Of a stretch of 64,000 nucleotides of DNA, positions 17,637-25,999 are shown piece by piece. The notes beneath the pieces are model-generated. The model saw nothing but the letters and a program-made list of their open reading frames with translations. It did not search any database and was not told the origin of the DNA. Numbering within the stretch: the stretch's first letter is position 1; each line of letters opens with the position of its first letter. A program made the position numbers and the translations under genes. Origin of the DNA: Clostridiales bacterium (GTDB taxonomy: Bacteria > Bacillota > Clostridia > Oscillospirales > Oscillospiraceae); the NCBI GenBank assembly GCA_014799505.1, contig JAAVHV010000021.1, forward strand, positions 1 through 64,000, written 5' to 3'.

Positions 17637-17684
17637 TAGAATATTTATGAACGATTGCCGACTTTCGACAAAAAATCGACAAAA

Positions 17685-17720
17685 GAATTACCCGCTGCAG
17701 GGGCCGCAGCGGGCAATTTT
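17685..17720 (-). terminator. Terminator of asnB
   Basis: Stem CCCGCTGC / GCAGCGGG with extra AATT pairing outside, starting just after the asnB stop and followed on the minus strand by an AATTCTTTT run. Confidence 0.85.
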
Positions 17721-17721
17721 G

Positions 17722-19584
17722 TTATTTTGTGGGGGAGAACGGCTCTGCGCCGCACTTTTCGGGGAAGTATACCTGGTACCAGATCAGGAAGGACAGCACC
17801 GTGTACAGCTTGCGGTGGGTGCGGGCCTGCCCGGAGTAGTGCCGCTCCAGCAGCTCCAGCAGATAGTTCTGGTCAAAGAACTCCGCCACATAGCTCTGGT
17901 TAATCAGATCTTTGGCCCAATTGTAGTACTTTTCCTCCCGCAGCCACGCGATGAAAGGGACGGGGAACCCCTTCTTGTCCCGCTTCACCCAGTCATTGGG
18001 AAGCAGAGGCACCGCCGCCATACGCAGAGGCCACTTGGTCATGGTCTTGCCCCGCATCTTCTGGGAGCTGGGGATGGCCCGGGCCACCGCCCAAACCTCC
18101 CTGTCGAGATAGGGCACCCGCAGCTCCAGCGAGTTGGCCATGGTCATGCGGTCGGCTTTGCGCAGGATATCCAGCGGCTGCCACAGGTGGAGATCAAGAT
18201 ACTGCATTTTGGTCAGGTCGTCGGCCTTTTCCACCGCCTCAAAGTAGGGCTCGGTGACATCGTGCCAGGAAAGCCCGCTGCGGTAGGCGGGGGAGAGCGC
18301 CCGCTCGGCTTCGTCGTTGTCGAAGATGAACGCCTGGCCCACAAAGGTCTGGTCAACACTCTTAGCGGCCTTGGTGAGGAAGCCCTGGCCGTGGAAAGGC
18401 GGCCGCTTGGCTGCCCAGGCGGCCACAGCCTTCCGCAAGGCCAGGGGGGCCTTGCGGTATACCCGATAAGGCTTGGTGGTGTGGTAGGTGATATAACCGC
18501 CAAACAGCTCGTCCGCTCCCTCGCCGGACAGCACAACCTTCACGTCCTGAGCCGCCAGTTTAGACAGGAAGTACAGCGGCACTGTGGACAGGTTGGCATT
18601 GGGCTCGTCGGCATAGTACTGGATGGAGGGCAGGGCATCGAAAAACTCCTCGGCGGAGATGGTCTTGGAGATGTTGCGCAGACCCAGCTCTTTGCACAAT
18701 GCCTGGGCCTCGCCGGTCTCGTCAAAGTCTTTGTTTTCAAAGCCCACGGAGTAGGTTTTATCGGGTCGGGACAGGGCGGCGATAACGCTGGAGTCGATGC
18801 CGCCGGACAGGAAAGAGCCCACCTCCACGTCGCTGATCTGGTGGGCCTCCACCGATTCGGTGACCACCTCCCGGATCTGCTCCGCCCGCTTCTCCAGGGA
18901 CATGGGCTGGGGATCAAAGGAGAAGGAGTGGTAGGAGGCGAATTCCGTGTGTCCATCCCGGTGAATGAGATAGTGGCCGGGAAGCAGACGGTATACGTCC
19001 TTAAAAAAGGACTCGTTGAGCGCGGAATATTGGAAGGTGAGGTAGAGCTTCAGCGCCGCCGGATTCAGCTCCTTTCGGAAGCCGGGGTGGGGGAGGAAGC
19101 TCTTGCACTCGGAGCCGAAGAAAAACAGATCCCCCATCTGGGCATAGTAAAAGGGCTTGATGCCAAAGGGATCCCGGGCGCCGAACAGCTCTTTTTTCTC
19201 CTTGTCCCAGATGACGAAGGCGAACATACCCCGCAGCTTTTTCAGCACCTCTGCGCCCCATTCCATGTAACCGTGAAGCACCACCTCGGTGTCGCAGGTG
19301 GTTTGGAAGGTGTGGCCGACGGCAATGAGTTCCTCTCGCAGGAGTTTGAAATTGTAAACCTCGCCGTTGTAGGCGATCACATACCGCCCGTCGGGACTGT
19401 ACATGGGTTGGTCGCCGGTGGCCAGGTCGATGATGGACAGACGGCGGTGGGCGATCCCACAGTGATCGTCGATATAGTGGCCCTCGCCGTCGGGGCCCCG
19501 GTGGCGGATGGTGTCCCCCATGGCCCGCAGGGCGTTCGCGTCAGGGGCGGCGGAGCGGGAGACAAAGCCGGTAAAACCGCACAT
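17722..19584 (-). CDS. asnB: Asparagine synthetase (glutamine-hydrolysing)
   Basis: A 620-residue class II amidotransferase that makes asparagine from aspartate, ATP and glutamine. Cys2 (MCGFTGF) is the glutaminase nucleophile; RHRGPDGEGHY and AYNGEVYNF complete that domain. The synthetase domain has the PP-loop FLSGGIDSSVIA near residue 258. It is monocistronic, with its own promoter and terminator. The leader is only about 40 nt, too short for a T-box. Confidence 0.96.
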   Translation of the reverse strand: MCGFTGFVSRSAAPDANALRAMGDTIRHRGPDGEGHYIDDHCGIAHRRLSIIDLATGDQPMYSPDGRYVIAYNGEVYNFKLLREELIAVGHTFQTTCDTEVVLHGYMEWGAEVLKKLRGMFAFVIWDKEKKELFGARDPFGIKPFYYAQMGDLFFFGSECKSFLPHPGFRKELNPAALKLYLTFQYSALNESFFKDVYRLLPGHYLIHRDGHTEFASYHSFSFDPQPMSLEKRAEQIREVVTESVEAHQISDVEVGSFLSGGIDSSVIAALSRPDKTYSVGFENKDFDETGEAQALCKELGLRNISKTISAEEFFDALPSIQYYADEPNANLSTVPLYFLSKLAAQDVKVVLSGEGADELFGGYITYHTTKPYRVYRKAPLALRKAVAAWAAKRPPFHGQGFLTKAAKSVDQTFVGQAFIFDNDEAERALSPAYRSGLSWHDVTEPYFEAVEKADDLTKMQYLDLHLWQPLDILRKADRMTMANSLELRVPYLDREVWAVARAIPSSQKMRGKTMTKWPLRMAAVPLLPNDWVKRDKKGFPVPFIAWLREEKYYNWAKDLINQSYVAEFFDQNYLLELLERHYSGQARTHRKLYTVLSFLIWYQVYFPEKCGAEPFSPTK

Positions 19585-19631
19585 AGATGAAATCCTCCAA
19601 AGTAAAGGGTTAGATTTTGGTTCGTTATCTT

Positions 19632-19660
19632 AGAATAAAGCGAAACGGCGGAAATGTCAA
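19632..19660 (-). promoter_or_regulatory. Promoter of asnB
   Basis: On the minus strand: perfect TTGACA, 17-bp spacer, TATTCT. The transcript leader would be about 40 nt. Confidence 0.7.
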
Positions 19661-19799
19661 CCGGTGGAGGAAAATCTCTCTTTTTAACTTCGGTGTTGCT
19701 GAATGCTTATTGAAAAAATTTTTCGTCGAAATGACAGTATGAGCAGTTGTTCGCACTGGACAACCGCCGTATAAACAGGAAGTTACCGCCTAAAATCAG

Positions 19800-19823
19800 C
19801 ATATTGGTCAATAGTCCAATATG
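19800..19823. repeat. AT-rich inverted repeat behind the HAD gene
   Basis: CATATTGG / CCAATATG, 8-bp perfect arms with an 8-base loop, 25 bp downstream of the minus-strand HAD stop. It could be a weak terminator. The surrounding bases (about 19661-19847) hold no other feature I can support. Confidence 0.5.
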
Positions 19824-19847
19824 GTATCCTTGTTCGATTGCAATGCT

Positions 19848-20657
19848 CTAAGCATAATTTTGCTCGATCCATTTTGCCACCCCATCCTCATCGTTTGACA
19901 AAATAACAGCTGTGGCTTTTTCCTTCAATTCGTCGTGAGCATTTTTTACGGCATAGCCCTCATCTGCTATTTCAAACATATCTATATCATTTTTTCCATC
20001 ACCAAAAACAATCAATTTATCGCACCTCAAAAGTTTCTTTAGCTGCTTTACTGCATTTGACTTCGATGTGGATTTCGGCAGGATTTCAAGCCATTGCTCA
20101 TTCGTATAAATATCTGTCTGATATATGCAATGGCAGGTGTCTTTATATTTATCGAATAATGGTGTTAATTTGTGCGGCTCATCAATACATGTGATATAAA
20201 AAATGTTTCCCTGTTTCAAATCCTTGGGAGCCGCCACTGCGTTTGTCCGAATATCACCTTTTCTGCTTTCCAAAAAAGATCTCATCCCTCTGCTGCATAA
20301 ATCCGGAACAAATGAAAATTTTTCAATGCCATCGATGTATGCATAAACAATCGGATACACTTCATGGGCAAATAAATCATCAAGAATCGCTAAAACAGCT
20401 CCGTCAAAATAGTTGGCAATCATAATTTCTCCTGTAACGTTATCCACTACAAACGACCCGTTATATACGATCAAAGGGATTTTGACATTTATTCCCCCAG
20501 CTGCTTTTTTTGCGGTTACAAGAGATCGTGCTGTAGCATAGGAAAAAAGCATGCCCTTTTCTGTCAAATTATTGATCACTGTATTCGTATATTCTGATGT
20601 GATTTCACTGGATCTCAGCAATGTCCCATCCAAGTCAGATACATATAGAGTAGCCAT
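19848..20657 (-). CDS. HAD superfamily hydrolase, Cof type
   Basis: A 269-residue phosphatase with the HAD motifs VSDLDGTLL at the N terminus, a C2-type cap and the closing VFGDGKNDIDMFEIA near residue 220. Cof-type enzymes dephosphorylate sugar phosphates and small metabolites; the substrate here is unknown. The gene is clearly AT-richer than its neighbours and uses A/T-ending codons, which suggests transfer. ATG 20657 follows GGAGGGAG; the ORF-track start eight codons earlier lies ahead of that site. Confidence 0.9.
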   Translation of the reverse strand: MATLYVSDLDGTLLRSSEITSEYTNTVINNLTEKGMLFSYATARSLVTAKKAAGGINVKIPLIVYNGSFVVDNVTGEIMIANYFDGAVLAILDDLFAHEVYPIVYAYIDGIEKFSFVPDLCSRGMRSFLESRKGDIRTNAVAAPKDLKQGNIFYITCIDEPHKLTPLFDKYKDTCHCIYQTDIYTNEQWLEILPKSTSKSNAVKQLKKLLRCDKLIVFGDGKNDIDMFEIADEGYAVKNAHDELKEKATAVILSNDEDGVAKWIEQNYA

Positions 20658-20688
20658 ACATCTCCCTCCATCCCAATTCAAAAACTTT

Positions 20689-20717
20689 ATTTTAACATAT
20701 TACAATGTCTGTTGCAA
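20689..20717 (-). promoter_or_regulatory. Promoter of the Cof-type HAD gene
   Basis: On the minus strand: TTGCAA, 17-bp spacer, TAAAAT, about 30 bp before the start codon. Confidence 0.65.
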
Positions 20718-20857
20718 TGGTGCTGGTGGAACCGACGGATTTTCCCTCCGCAACACTTGGGCTAAAAAGGGCAGGAAAATCCAGGGTAGAAAAATACAGA
20801 TGGCTGTGGTATGATGAAAGGCACCGTGATAGAAAGCAGGCAGCCGGAGGTGGTCTC

Positions 20858-22219
20858 ATGAATGATCTGTGGCAAAAGCGTCTGTCGCCCTTGTGCGGCG
20901 CGGTGGGCTGCGCGCTGCTGGCAGGGGCGGCATGGGTGTGCGCTGGGCTGACGTTGGGCGGCGCGGGGGACCGCCTGTTCGTGGCGCTGGCCCTGCTGGC
21001 CATGGCGGCGCTGGCGGCGGCGCTGATCTGGTTTGAGGGCCGCCGTTCGGATTGGGTGCTGCTGGCGCTGCTGCCCATCGGGGCGGCCATGCTGATCCGG
21101 GCGCTGTGCCTGGATCACGCCAGCCTGGATTACAGGGACTTTTTGAGCCAGTGGTATGTTTATTTTAAAACCAACGGAGGCTTTGGCGCCGTCAAAGGCA
21201 GTGTGGGGGACTATAATGTGCCCTATCTCTATTTTATGGCCGCTATTTCCTACTCCGATGTTCCCGATTTGTACCTCATCAAGCTGTTTTCCATCCTGTG
21301 GGACGTGCTGTTGGCCTGGGGCTGTCTGCGGCTGGCCCGTTCCCTCATGAGGGAACGGCAGGGGAGCGCCGCTCCCCTGATCGTCTTTGGGGCCGCGCTG
21401 CTGCTGCCCACGGTGGTGCTCAACGGGGCATATTGGGGCCAGTGCGATGTGATCTACGGCGCGCTGTGTGTCCACGCCGCCGCCTTGACGCTGGATGGAA
21501 AGCATAAAGCCGCTATCGCGCTGATGGGCGCGGCCTTCTCCGTCAAGCTCCAGGCGATTTTTGTGCTGCCCCTGTGGGGCGTGCTGTGGCTGGCGAAGAA
21601 GGTGAGGTTTTGGGAGCTGTGGGTGTTCCCGCTGGCCTATTTGGGCACCATTGTCCCTGCGCTGCTGATGGGCAAACCCCTGGGCGACATTTTAGGCGTC
21701 TACCTGAACCAGATGGGGGAGTACCCCCGGCTGGTGCTCAACGCGCCGTCTGTATACCAGTTCATCCCCTATGGTACACAGCTTGACGAGGCGCTGGCGT
21801 CCAGGCTGGGCATCGCCGCGGCGGGAGCTCTGGTACTGGCTCTGCTGGGGCTGGGCCTTTGGCTCGGAAACCGGCTGGATCGGGAGCTTGTGATGACTGT
21901 GGCAGTGGTGCTGTGCGTCGGCGTACCTTTCTTTCTGCCCCATATGCATGAGCGGTACTTTTTCCTGGCTGATGTGTTCACCCTGTGCTGGGCCTGCACT
22001 AACCGGCGCCGGGTTCCGGCGGCGGTACTGGCGGAGGGCGCGTCGCTGGCCAGCTATCTGGTCTATCTGCGGCTGAAATATAACTGTGTCCTGACCTTGG
22101 GCGGACACACCTTTGTCATGCCGCTGGAGGCGCTGGCCATGCTGGCGGCGCTGGTATTTGCTATGTGGGTGCTGATAGGGCAGATGCGGGAGAGAAACAA
22201 TAGGGAGGAATTGGCATGA
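20858..22219 (+). CDS. GT-C type integral membrane glycosyltransferase (COG5542-like)
   Basis: A 453-residue protein with about ten hydrophobic helices. Residues near 90 (DYRDFLSQWYVYFKTNGG) carry the acidic loop typical of GT-C enzymes using lipid-linked sugars, and NGAYWGQCDVIYG near 190 is typical of Gpi18-like mannosyltransferases (COG5542). HMHERYFF near residue 360 is another conserved loop. The true start is the ATG at 20858 behind CCGGAGG; upstream codons of the ORF-track version run into the neighbouring promoter region. The sugar and acceptor are unknown. Confidence 0.82.
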   Translation: MNDLWQKRLSPLCGAVGCALLAGAAWVCAGLTLGGAGDRLFVALALLAMAALAAALIWFEGRRSDWVLLALLPIGAAMLIRALCLDHASLDYRDFLSQWYVYFKTNGGFGAVKGSVGDYNVPYLYFMAAISYSDVPDLYLIKLFSILWDVLLAWGCLRLARSLMRERQGSAAPLIVFGAALLLPTVVLNGAYWGQCDVIYGALCVHAAALTLDGKHKAAIALMGAAFSVKLQAIFVLPLWGVLWLAKKVRFWELWVFPLAYLGTIVPALLMGKPLGDILGVYLNQMGEYPRLVLNAPSVYQFIPYGTQLDEALASRLGIAAAGALVLALLGLGLWLGNRLDRELVMTVAVVLCVGVPFFLPHMHERYFFLADVFTLCWACTNRRRVPAAVLAEGASLASYLVYLRLKYNCVLTLGGHTFVMPLEALAMLAALVFAMWVLIGQMRERNNREELA

Positions 22220-22968
22220 AATTTGTATCCTGGAATGTAAACGGCCTGCGGGCCTGCCTGAAGAAAGGCTTTGTGGAGTCAGTACTGGCGCTGGACGCAG
22301 ACTTCATCTGCCTCCAGGAGACCAAGATGGAGCAGGGGCAGGCAGAGGTGGAGCTGCCCGGCTATCATGAATTTTGGAACTCGGCGGACAAAAAGGGCTA
22401 TTCCGGTACGGCGATCTTTACCCGGCACGAGCCGATCTCCGCGGCCTGCGGCATGGATCTGGACAGGCACGGCCACGAGGGGCGGCTCATCACGCTGGAG
22501 TATCCGGAGTTCTGGCTGGTGAACTGCTACACCCCCAACGCCCAGCGGGAGTTGGTTCGCATCGGCTACCGCATGGAGTGGGAGGACGATCTGCTGGACT
22601 ACCTCAAAAGCCTGGACAAAACCAAGCCGGTGATCTACTGCGGCGATCTGAACGTGGCACATGAGGAGATCGACCTGAAAAACCCCAAGACCAACCGGGG
22701 CAACGCCGGCTTCTCCGATCAGGAGCGGGGGGCCATGACCCGCCTGCTGGGCTCTGGCTTTGCCGACACCTTCCGTCTGCTTTATCCCGACCAGGAAGGA
22801 GCCTATTCCTGGTGGAGCTATCGTTTCGGCGCCCGGGAGAAGAACGTGGGGTGGCGCATCGACTACTTCATCGTGTCTGACCGGCTGGGGGAGCGGGTGG
22901 AGGAAGCTTCTATCCACCCGGAGGTTCAGGGCAGCGACCACTGCCCGGTGTCGTTGATTTTGAAATAG
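22216..22968 (+). CDS. xth: Exodeoxyribonuclease III
   Basis: A 250-residue AP endonuclease / 3'-5' exonuclease for base-excision repair. All family blocks are visible: WNVNGLRA, LQETKM (metal Glu), DLNVAHEEIDL, GFSDQERG, WWSYR, WRIDYFIVS and the C-terminal SDHCPVSL with the catalytic His. It overlaps the glycosyltransferase stop by 4 bp (ATGA). Confidence 0.95.
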   Translation: MKFVSWNVNGLRACLKKGFVESVLALDADFICLQETKMEQGQAEVELPGYHEFWNSADKKGYSGTAIFTRHEPISAACGMDLDRHGHEGRLITLEYPEFWLVNCYTPNAQRELVRIGYRMEWEDDLLDYLKSLDKTKPVIYCGDLNVAHEEIDLKNPKTNRGNAGFSDQERGAMTRLLGSGFADTFRLLYPDQEGAYSWWSYRFGAREKNVGWRIDYFIVSDRLGERVEEASIHPEVQGSDHCPVSLILK

Positions 22969-23037
22969 TTTCCAGTTGAAAATTTTACTTTTTCACGGCA
23001 AACTGGGCAAGCTAAGTCCGCGAAGGAGTGATGACAC

Positions 23038-23214
23038 ATGAAACTGGACAAGAAGGCCATGATTCCCATTGCCGGGGCCACCATGGCGGCGGGGGCGGCC
23101 ATCGGCATGATGATGCCCAAGAAGAAAAAGCACTCCGCTCAGAAGGCAGCGGGCAAGGCCATCAAGGCCGTGGGCGAGGTCGTGGAGAATTTCAGCGGCT
23201 CACTGAAGATGTGA
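23038..23214 (+). CDS. Small basic hypothetical protein
   Basis: A 58-residue ORF missing from the track because of its size. It begins MKLDKKAMIPIAGATMAAGAA with a short hydrophobic Ala/Gly/Met segment (a likely membrane helix), followed by MMPKKKKHSAQKAAGKAIK and a short C-terminal helix. GAAGGAG lies at proper spacing before the ATG and a very strong terminator begins at its stop codon, which supports a real gene. Function unknown. Confidence 0.7.
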   Translation: MKLDKKAMIPIAGATMAAGAAIGMMMPKKKKHSAQKAAGKAIKAVGEVVENFSGSLKM

Positions 23215-23250
23215 TGAAACGCCCCGCCGGGCTCCGGCGGGGCGTTTCAT
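23214..23250. terminator. Shared bidirectional terminator, 17-bp perfect arms
   Basis: ATGAAACGCCCCGCCGG and its exact complement are separated by only GCT. It starts on the last base of the plus-strand stop codon and extends over the stop codon of the convergent minus-strand SLOG gene. Confidence 0.9.
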
Positions 23251-23786
23251 ATGGTGAAATGGGATGCGGACATCTCAGGACGGGCGGGATCCAGCAGGAG
23301 GATCTCCCGCTTCTTGTCCATAGCGTAGTTCAGGGTGTACTGGGTGCCTCCCGGTGTGCCATCGAACACCGCCAGCACGGCGGCGGAGCGATCCACCATA
23401 TAACGGTCCCGGCGGTGCATACAGTATCGGTCATAGTGCCGCTGTACCACCGTCTCCAGGTCGCAGCGATCCAAAATGTCCCGCCAGCGGCGGCGAAGCT
23501 CATCCGGCCAGCGGTCAGCCTGGGTGGGGCAGGGGACCGCCCCCTCCACCGTCAGTCCCGGATACTTTGCCCGCAGCTCCAGCGCCGCCTCGGCGAAATA
23601 GAGGTCACAGCCCATGGCCATGCCGGAGATAAAATGACGGAAGCCCCGCCGGTACAGCCCCTCCAGCTCCCGGGCCAGACTGCGTTTCAGCGCGGCGCAG
23701 CGGGGATCCCGCTCGTCCAGCCTCCAGGGCAGCTTATCCGGGCGGTGGCCGGTGAAGCAGCAGGTGCGGTTTTCCTCCAGGGCCAC
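23247..23786 (-). CDS. SLOG family protein (DUF1273/YpsA-like)
   Basis: A 179-residue Rossmann-like protein. The N terminus ENRTCCFTGHRPDKLPW is the nucleotide-binding motif of the DUF1273 (YpsA) branch of SLOG proteins, and FISGMAMGCDLYFAEAAL, VPCPTQADRW and FDGTPGGTQYTLNYA complete the fold. SLOG proteins are thought to bind nucleotides or ADP-ribose derivatives. I use GTG 23786 because GAGAGGAGGGG precedes it; the ORF-track start lies within that ribosome site. Confidence 0.85.
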   Translation of the reverse strand: MALEENRTCCFTGHRPDKLPWRLDERDPRCAALKRSLARELEGLYRRGFRHFISGMAMGCDLYFAEAALELRAKYPGLTVEGAVPCPTQADRWPDELRRRWRDILDRCDLETVVQRHYDRYCMHRRDRYMVDRSAAVLAVFDGTPGGTQYTLNYAMDKKREILLLDPARPEMSASHFTI

Positions 23787-23816
23787 GGCGTCCCCTCCTC
23801 TCACAGAATTGATACA

Positions 23817-23845
23817 ATTGTACTATAGATTTGGGCGGTTGTCAA
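23817..23845 (-). promoter_or_regulatory. Promoter of the SLOG gene
   Basis: On the minus strand: perfect TTGACA, 17-bp spacer, TACAAT. Confidence 0.75.
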
Positions 23846-23901
23846 GGAGAACAAAAACATTCGTTTTAAAAATGTTCGACATCATTCGACAAAAATGGGG
23901 G

Positions 23902-23930
23902 TTGCATTCTCTGTACATATGGCGTATAAT
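23902..23930 (+). promoter_or_regulatory. Promoter of the FMN riboswitch-ribU unit
   Basis: TTGCAT, 17-bp spacer, perfect TATAAT, 24 bp before the riboswitch. Confidence 0.8.
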
Positions 23931-23954
23931 GTGGGCGAAACAAGTGAATGAATT

Positions 23955-24149
23955 GTCTTCAGGGCGGGGTGAAATTCCCCACTGGCGGTAAAGGGTTCTG
24001 CCCCAAGTCCGCGACCCGCGAAAGCGGCTGACCCGGTGAAATTCCGGGACCAACGGTACAGTCCGGATGGAAGAAGACGCGTAACCCTCCTGTGGTAGTG
24101 TTGCGCCTGGAAGACAGTCTTTTCAGGCGTTTCAGACTATTTTAGGAGG
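23955..24149 (+). promoter_or_regulatory. FMN riboswitch (RFN element) with expression platform
   Basis: The aptamer spans 23955-24078: P1 stem GTCTTC / GAAGAC, the conserved AGGGCGGGGTGAAATTCCCC, AGTCCGCGACCCGC and CCAACGGTACAGTCCGG blocks. Downstream, CCTCCT (24086-24091) is complementary to the AGGAGG ribosome site of ribU (24144-24149), so FMN most likely blocks translation by sequestration; no run of T follows a strong hairpin. The GCGCCTG / CAGGCG hairpin between them may be part of the switch. Confidence 0.92.
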
Positions 24150-24157
24150 TTTTTTGT

Positions 24158-24880
24158 ATGTTGGAAAATCTGGGGAAGCTGTGGGCGCAGGTGCAGGACA
24201 ATGTGATGTATGTGCTGGTGTTCCTGCTGATCGCCGCAGCCATCTTCGCGGTGGCAATGGCGTTGGAAAAGCTGTGGCTCAAGCCGGAAAAGCAGTCGCC
24301 CGCCCGTCGGACGGCCTACATCGGTATATTTGCCGCCATTGCCGCTGTGCTGGTGTATTTTGAGTTCCCGCTGCCTTTTGCCCCCGCCTTTTATGAGCTG
24401 GATTTCAGCTTCGTGCCGGAGCTGATCTGCTCTTTCTCTCTGGGCCCAGTGGCCGGGGTGGTGTGCGCACTGGTGAAGGAGCTTCTGAAACTGCTGCTGC
24501 GCGGCACCACAACCGCCTTTGTGGGCGATCTGTCTAACTTCGTGATGGGCTGCTCTTTCATCCTTCCTGCTTCCGTGGTCTACCACGTGAAAAAATCCCG
24601 GCGCAGCGCTGTGATTGGTATGGGGGTGGGCACTGTTGTGCTGACGGTGTTCGGCAGTGTTTTCAACGCCTTTTATCTGCTGCCCGCCTTTTCCGCACTG
24701 TACGGGATGCCGCTGGAGGCCATCGTGGGCATGGGCACCAAAATCAACCCCTCCATCAACAGTGTGTCCACGCTGGTACTGTTCGCCGTGGTGCCCTTCA
24801 ATCTGCTCAAGGGTGTGGCGGTGTCGATCATCACCTTCCTGCTCTACAAGCACATCGAGCGTCTGCTCCGCATGAGGTAA
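24158..24880 (+). CDS. ribU: Riboflavin ECF transporter S component
   Basis: A 240-residue membrane protein that binds riboflavin and works with a shared EcfA-EcfA'-EcfT module, none of which is in the window. The core from residue 55 on (FPLPFAPAFYELDFSFVPELI, GPVAGVVCALVKELLKLLL, GTTTAFVGDLSNFVMG) is typical RibU. Residues 1-50 add an extra hydrophobic helix and a charged linker not needed in classical six-helix RibU. The upstream FMN riboswitch supports the substrate assignment. Confidence 0.93.
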   Translation: MLENLGKLWAQVQDNVMYVLVFLLIAAAIFAVAMALEKLWLKPEKQSPARRTAYIGIFAAIAAVLVYFEFPLPFAPAFYELDFSFVPELICSFSLGPVAGVVCALVKELLKLLLRGTTTAFVGDLSNFVMGCSFILPASVVYHVKKSRRSAVIGMGVGTVVLTVFGSVFNAFYLLPAFSALYGMPLEAIVGMGTKINPSINSVSTLVLFAVVPFNLLKGVAVSIITFLLYKHIERLLRMR

Positions 24881-24894
24881 CGAGTATTGTGATA

Positions 24895-24945
24895 AAAGGA
24901 GCACCCCTCCGACTTTGCCGGAGGGGTGCTCCTTTGCCGTTTTTC
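24895..24945 (+). terminator. Terminator of ribU
   Basis: Perfect 17-bp stem AAAGGAGCACCCCTCCG and its complement, loop ACTTTGC, then TTTGCCGTTTTT. Confidence 0.92.
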
Positions 24946-25021
24946 GAACAGCTGTCCAGGTAATTCTCTGTATATGGACAAATCCTGAACTAAAAGTTTC
25001 GGTCAACTTTCACAAAATGAA

Positions 25022-25050
25022 TGGACAAAAGAGTGGCAGTATGCTAAAAT
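25022..25050 (+). promoter_or_regulatory. Promoter of the HAD-IIA gene
   Basis: TGGACA, 17-bp spacer, TAAAAT, about 60 bp ahead of the start codon. Confidence 0.65.
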
Positions 25051-25112
25051 TAGCTTTAACTGCGGAAAATAATTTTTCCGTACAAAACAAGAGACAAAAG
25101 AGGCGAGAGCAA

Positions 25113-25919
25113 ATGGCGCGGCTAGGGGAGAAGGAGTTGTTCCTGCTGGACATGGACGGCACCATATATCTGGATCAGACTCTGTTCCCGGAAACCATTC
25201 CCTTTCTAGAGGCAGTCCGAGCCAGGGGATGCCGGTATCGCTTTCTCACCAATAACTCCTCCAAGTCGGTGGACGCCTACATTGCCAAGCTAATCGGCAT
25301 GGGCATTTCCGCGGTCAGGGAGGACTTTCTCACCTCGGTGGACGCCCTCATCGCGGATTTGGCGGAGCGTCCCCCTTACCACAAGTGCTATGCCTTTGGC
25401 ACCGGTACCTTTTGCCAGCAGCTGTCGGAGGCGGGCATATCCGTCACAGACCGGCTGGAGGAGGATATCGACTGCCTGCTCATCGGCTTTGACACGGAAC
25501 TGACCTTTCAGAAACTGGAGGACGCCTGCATTTTGCTGAACCGGGGTGTGGACTTTATTGCCACCAATCCGGATTGGGTGTGTCCCACCTGGTACGGCTC
25601 TGTGCCTGACTGCGGCAGCGTATGCGAGATGCTGTTCAGAGCCACCGGGCGCAGGCCCCGGGTCATCGGCAAACCGCAGCCAGCCATGGCGTATCTGGCC
25701 ATGGAGCAGGCGGGCGTTTCGCCGGAACACGCGGTAATGGTAGGGGACAGGCTGTATACCGACATTGCCGCCGGGGTCAATGCGGGAATTGATACCGTAT
25801 TCGTCCTATCCGGCGAGGGGACGCTGGCCGATTTGGATGCCAGCGAGGCGGTAAAACCCACCTGGATATTTGACAATGTGGGAGCCCTCTGTCAGGCGTG
25901 GGAAGCGGATCGGGATTGA
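25113..25919 (+). CDS. HAD-IIA family hydrolase (NagD-like phosphatase)
   Basis: A 268-residue cytoplasmic phosphatase. It has LLDMDGTIYLD (nucleophile Asp), FLTNNSSKS (motif II), the C2 cap and the closing GKPQPAMAYLAME / VMVGDRLYTDIAAG (motifs III and IV). The NagD/PNPase-type layout fits sugar or nucleotide phosphates; the real substrate is unknown. The ORF-track start lies in the ribU terminator; ATG 25113 is the first with a plausible purine-rich leader. It may be co-transcribed with the MFS gene 80 bp on. Confidence 0.92.
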   Translation: MARLGEKELFLLDMDGTIYLDQTLFPETIPFLEAVRARGCRYRFLTNNSSKSVDAYIAKLIGMGISAVREDFLTSVDALIADLAERPPYHKCYAFGTGTFCQQLSEAGISVTDRLEEDIDCLLIGFDTELTFQKLEDACILLNRGVDFIATNPDWVCPTWYGSVPDCGSVCEMLFRATGRRPRVIGKPQPAMAYLAMEQAGVSPEHAVMVGDRLYTDIAAGVNAGIDTVFVLSGEGTLADLDASEAVKPTWIFDNVGALCQAWEADRD

Positions 25920-25999
25920 GAGAGCGCATCACTGGGATCGTCGGCAAGACTGGCTCAACGGGCCTAAGCTGGCGCATCACAAAGAAAGAGAGTGAGAGT

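Noticed and set aside
17647-19590. 647-residue plus-strand ORF opposite asnB
   Set aside because: It is the antisense shadow of asnB; composition is Gly/His/Leu-rich with no domain and asnB itself has all catalytic motifs.
19585-19640. T-box leader for asnB
   Set aside because: The promoter leaves only about 40 nt of leader, too short for a T-box.
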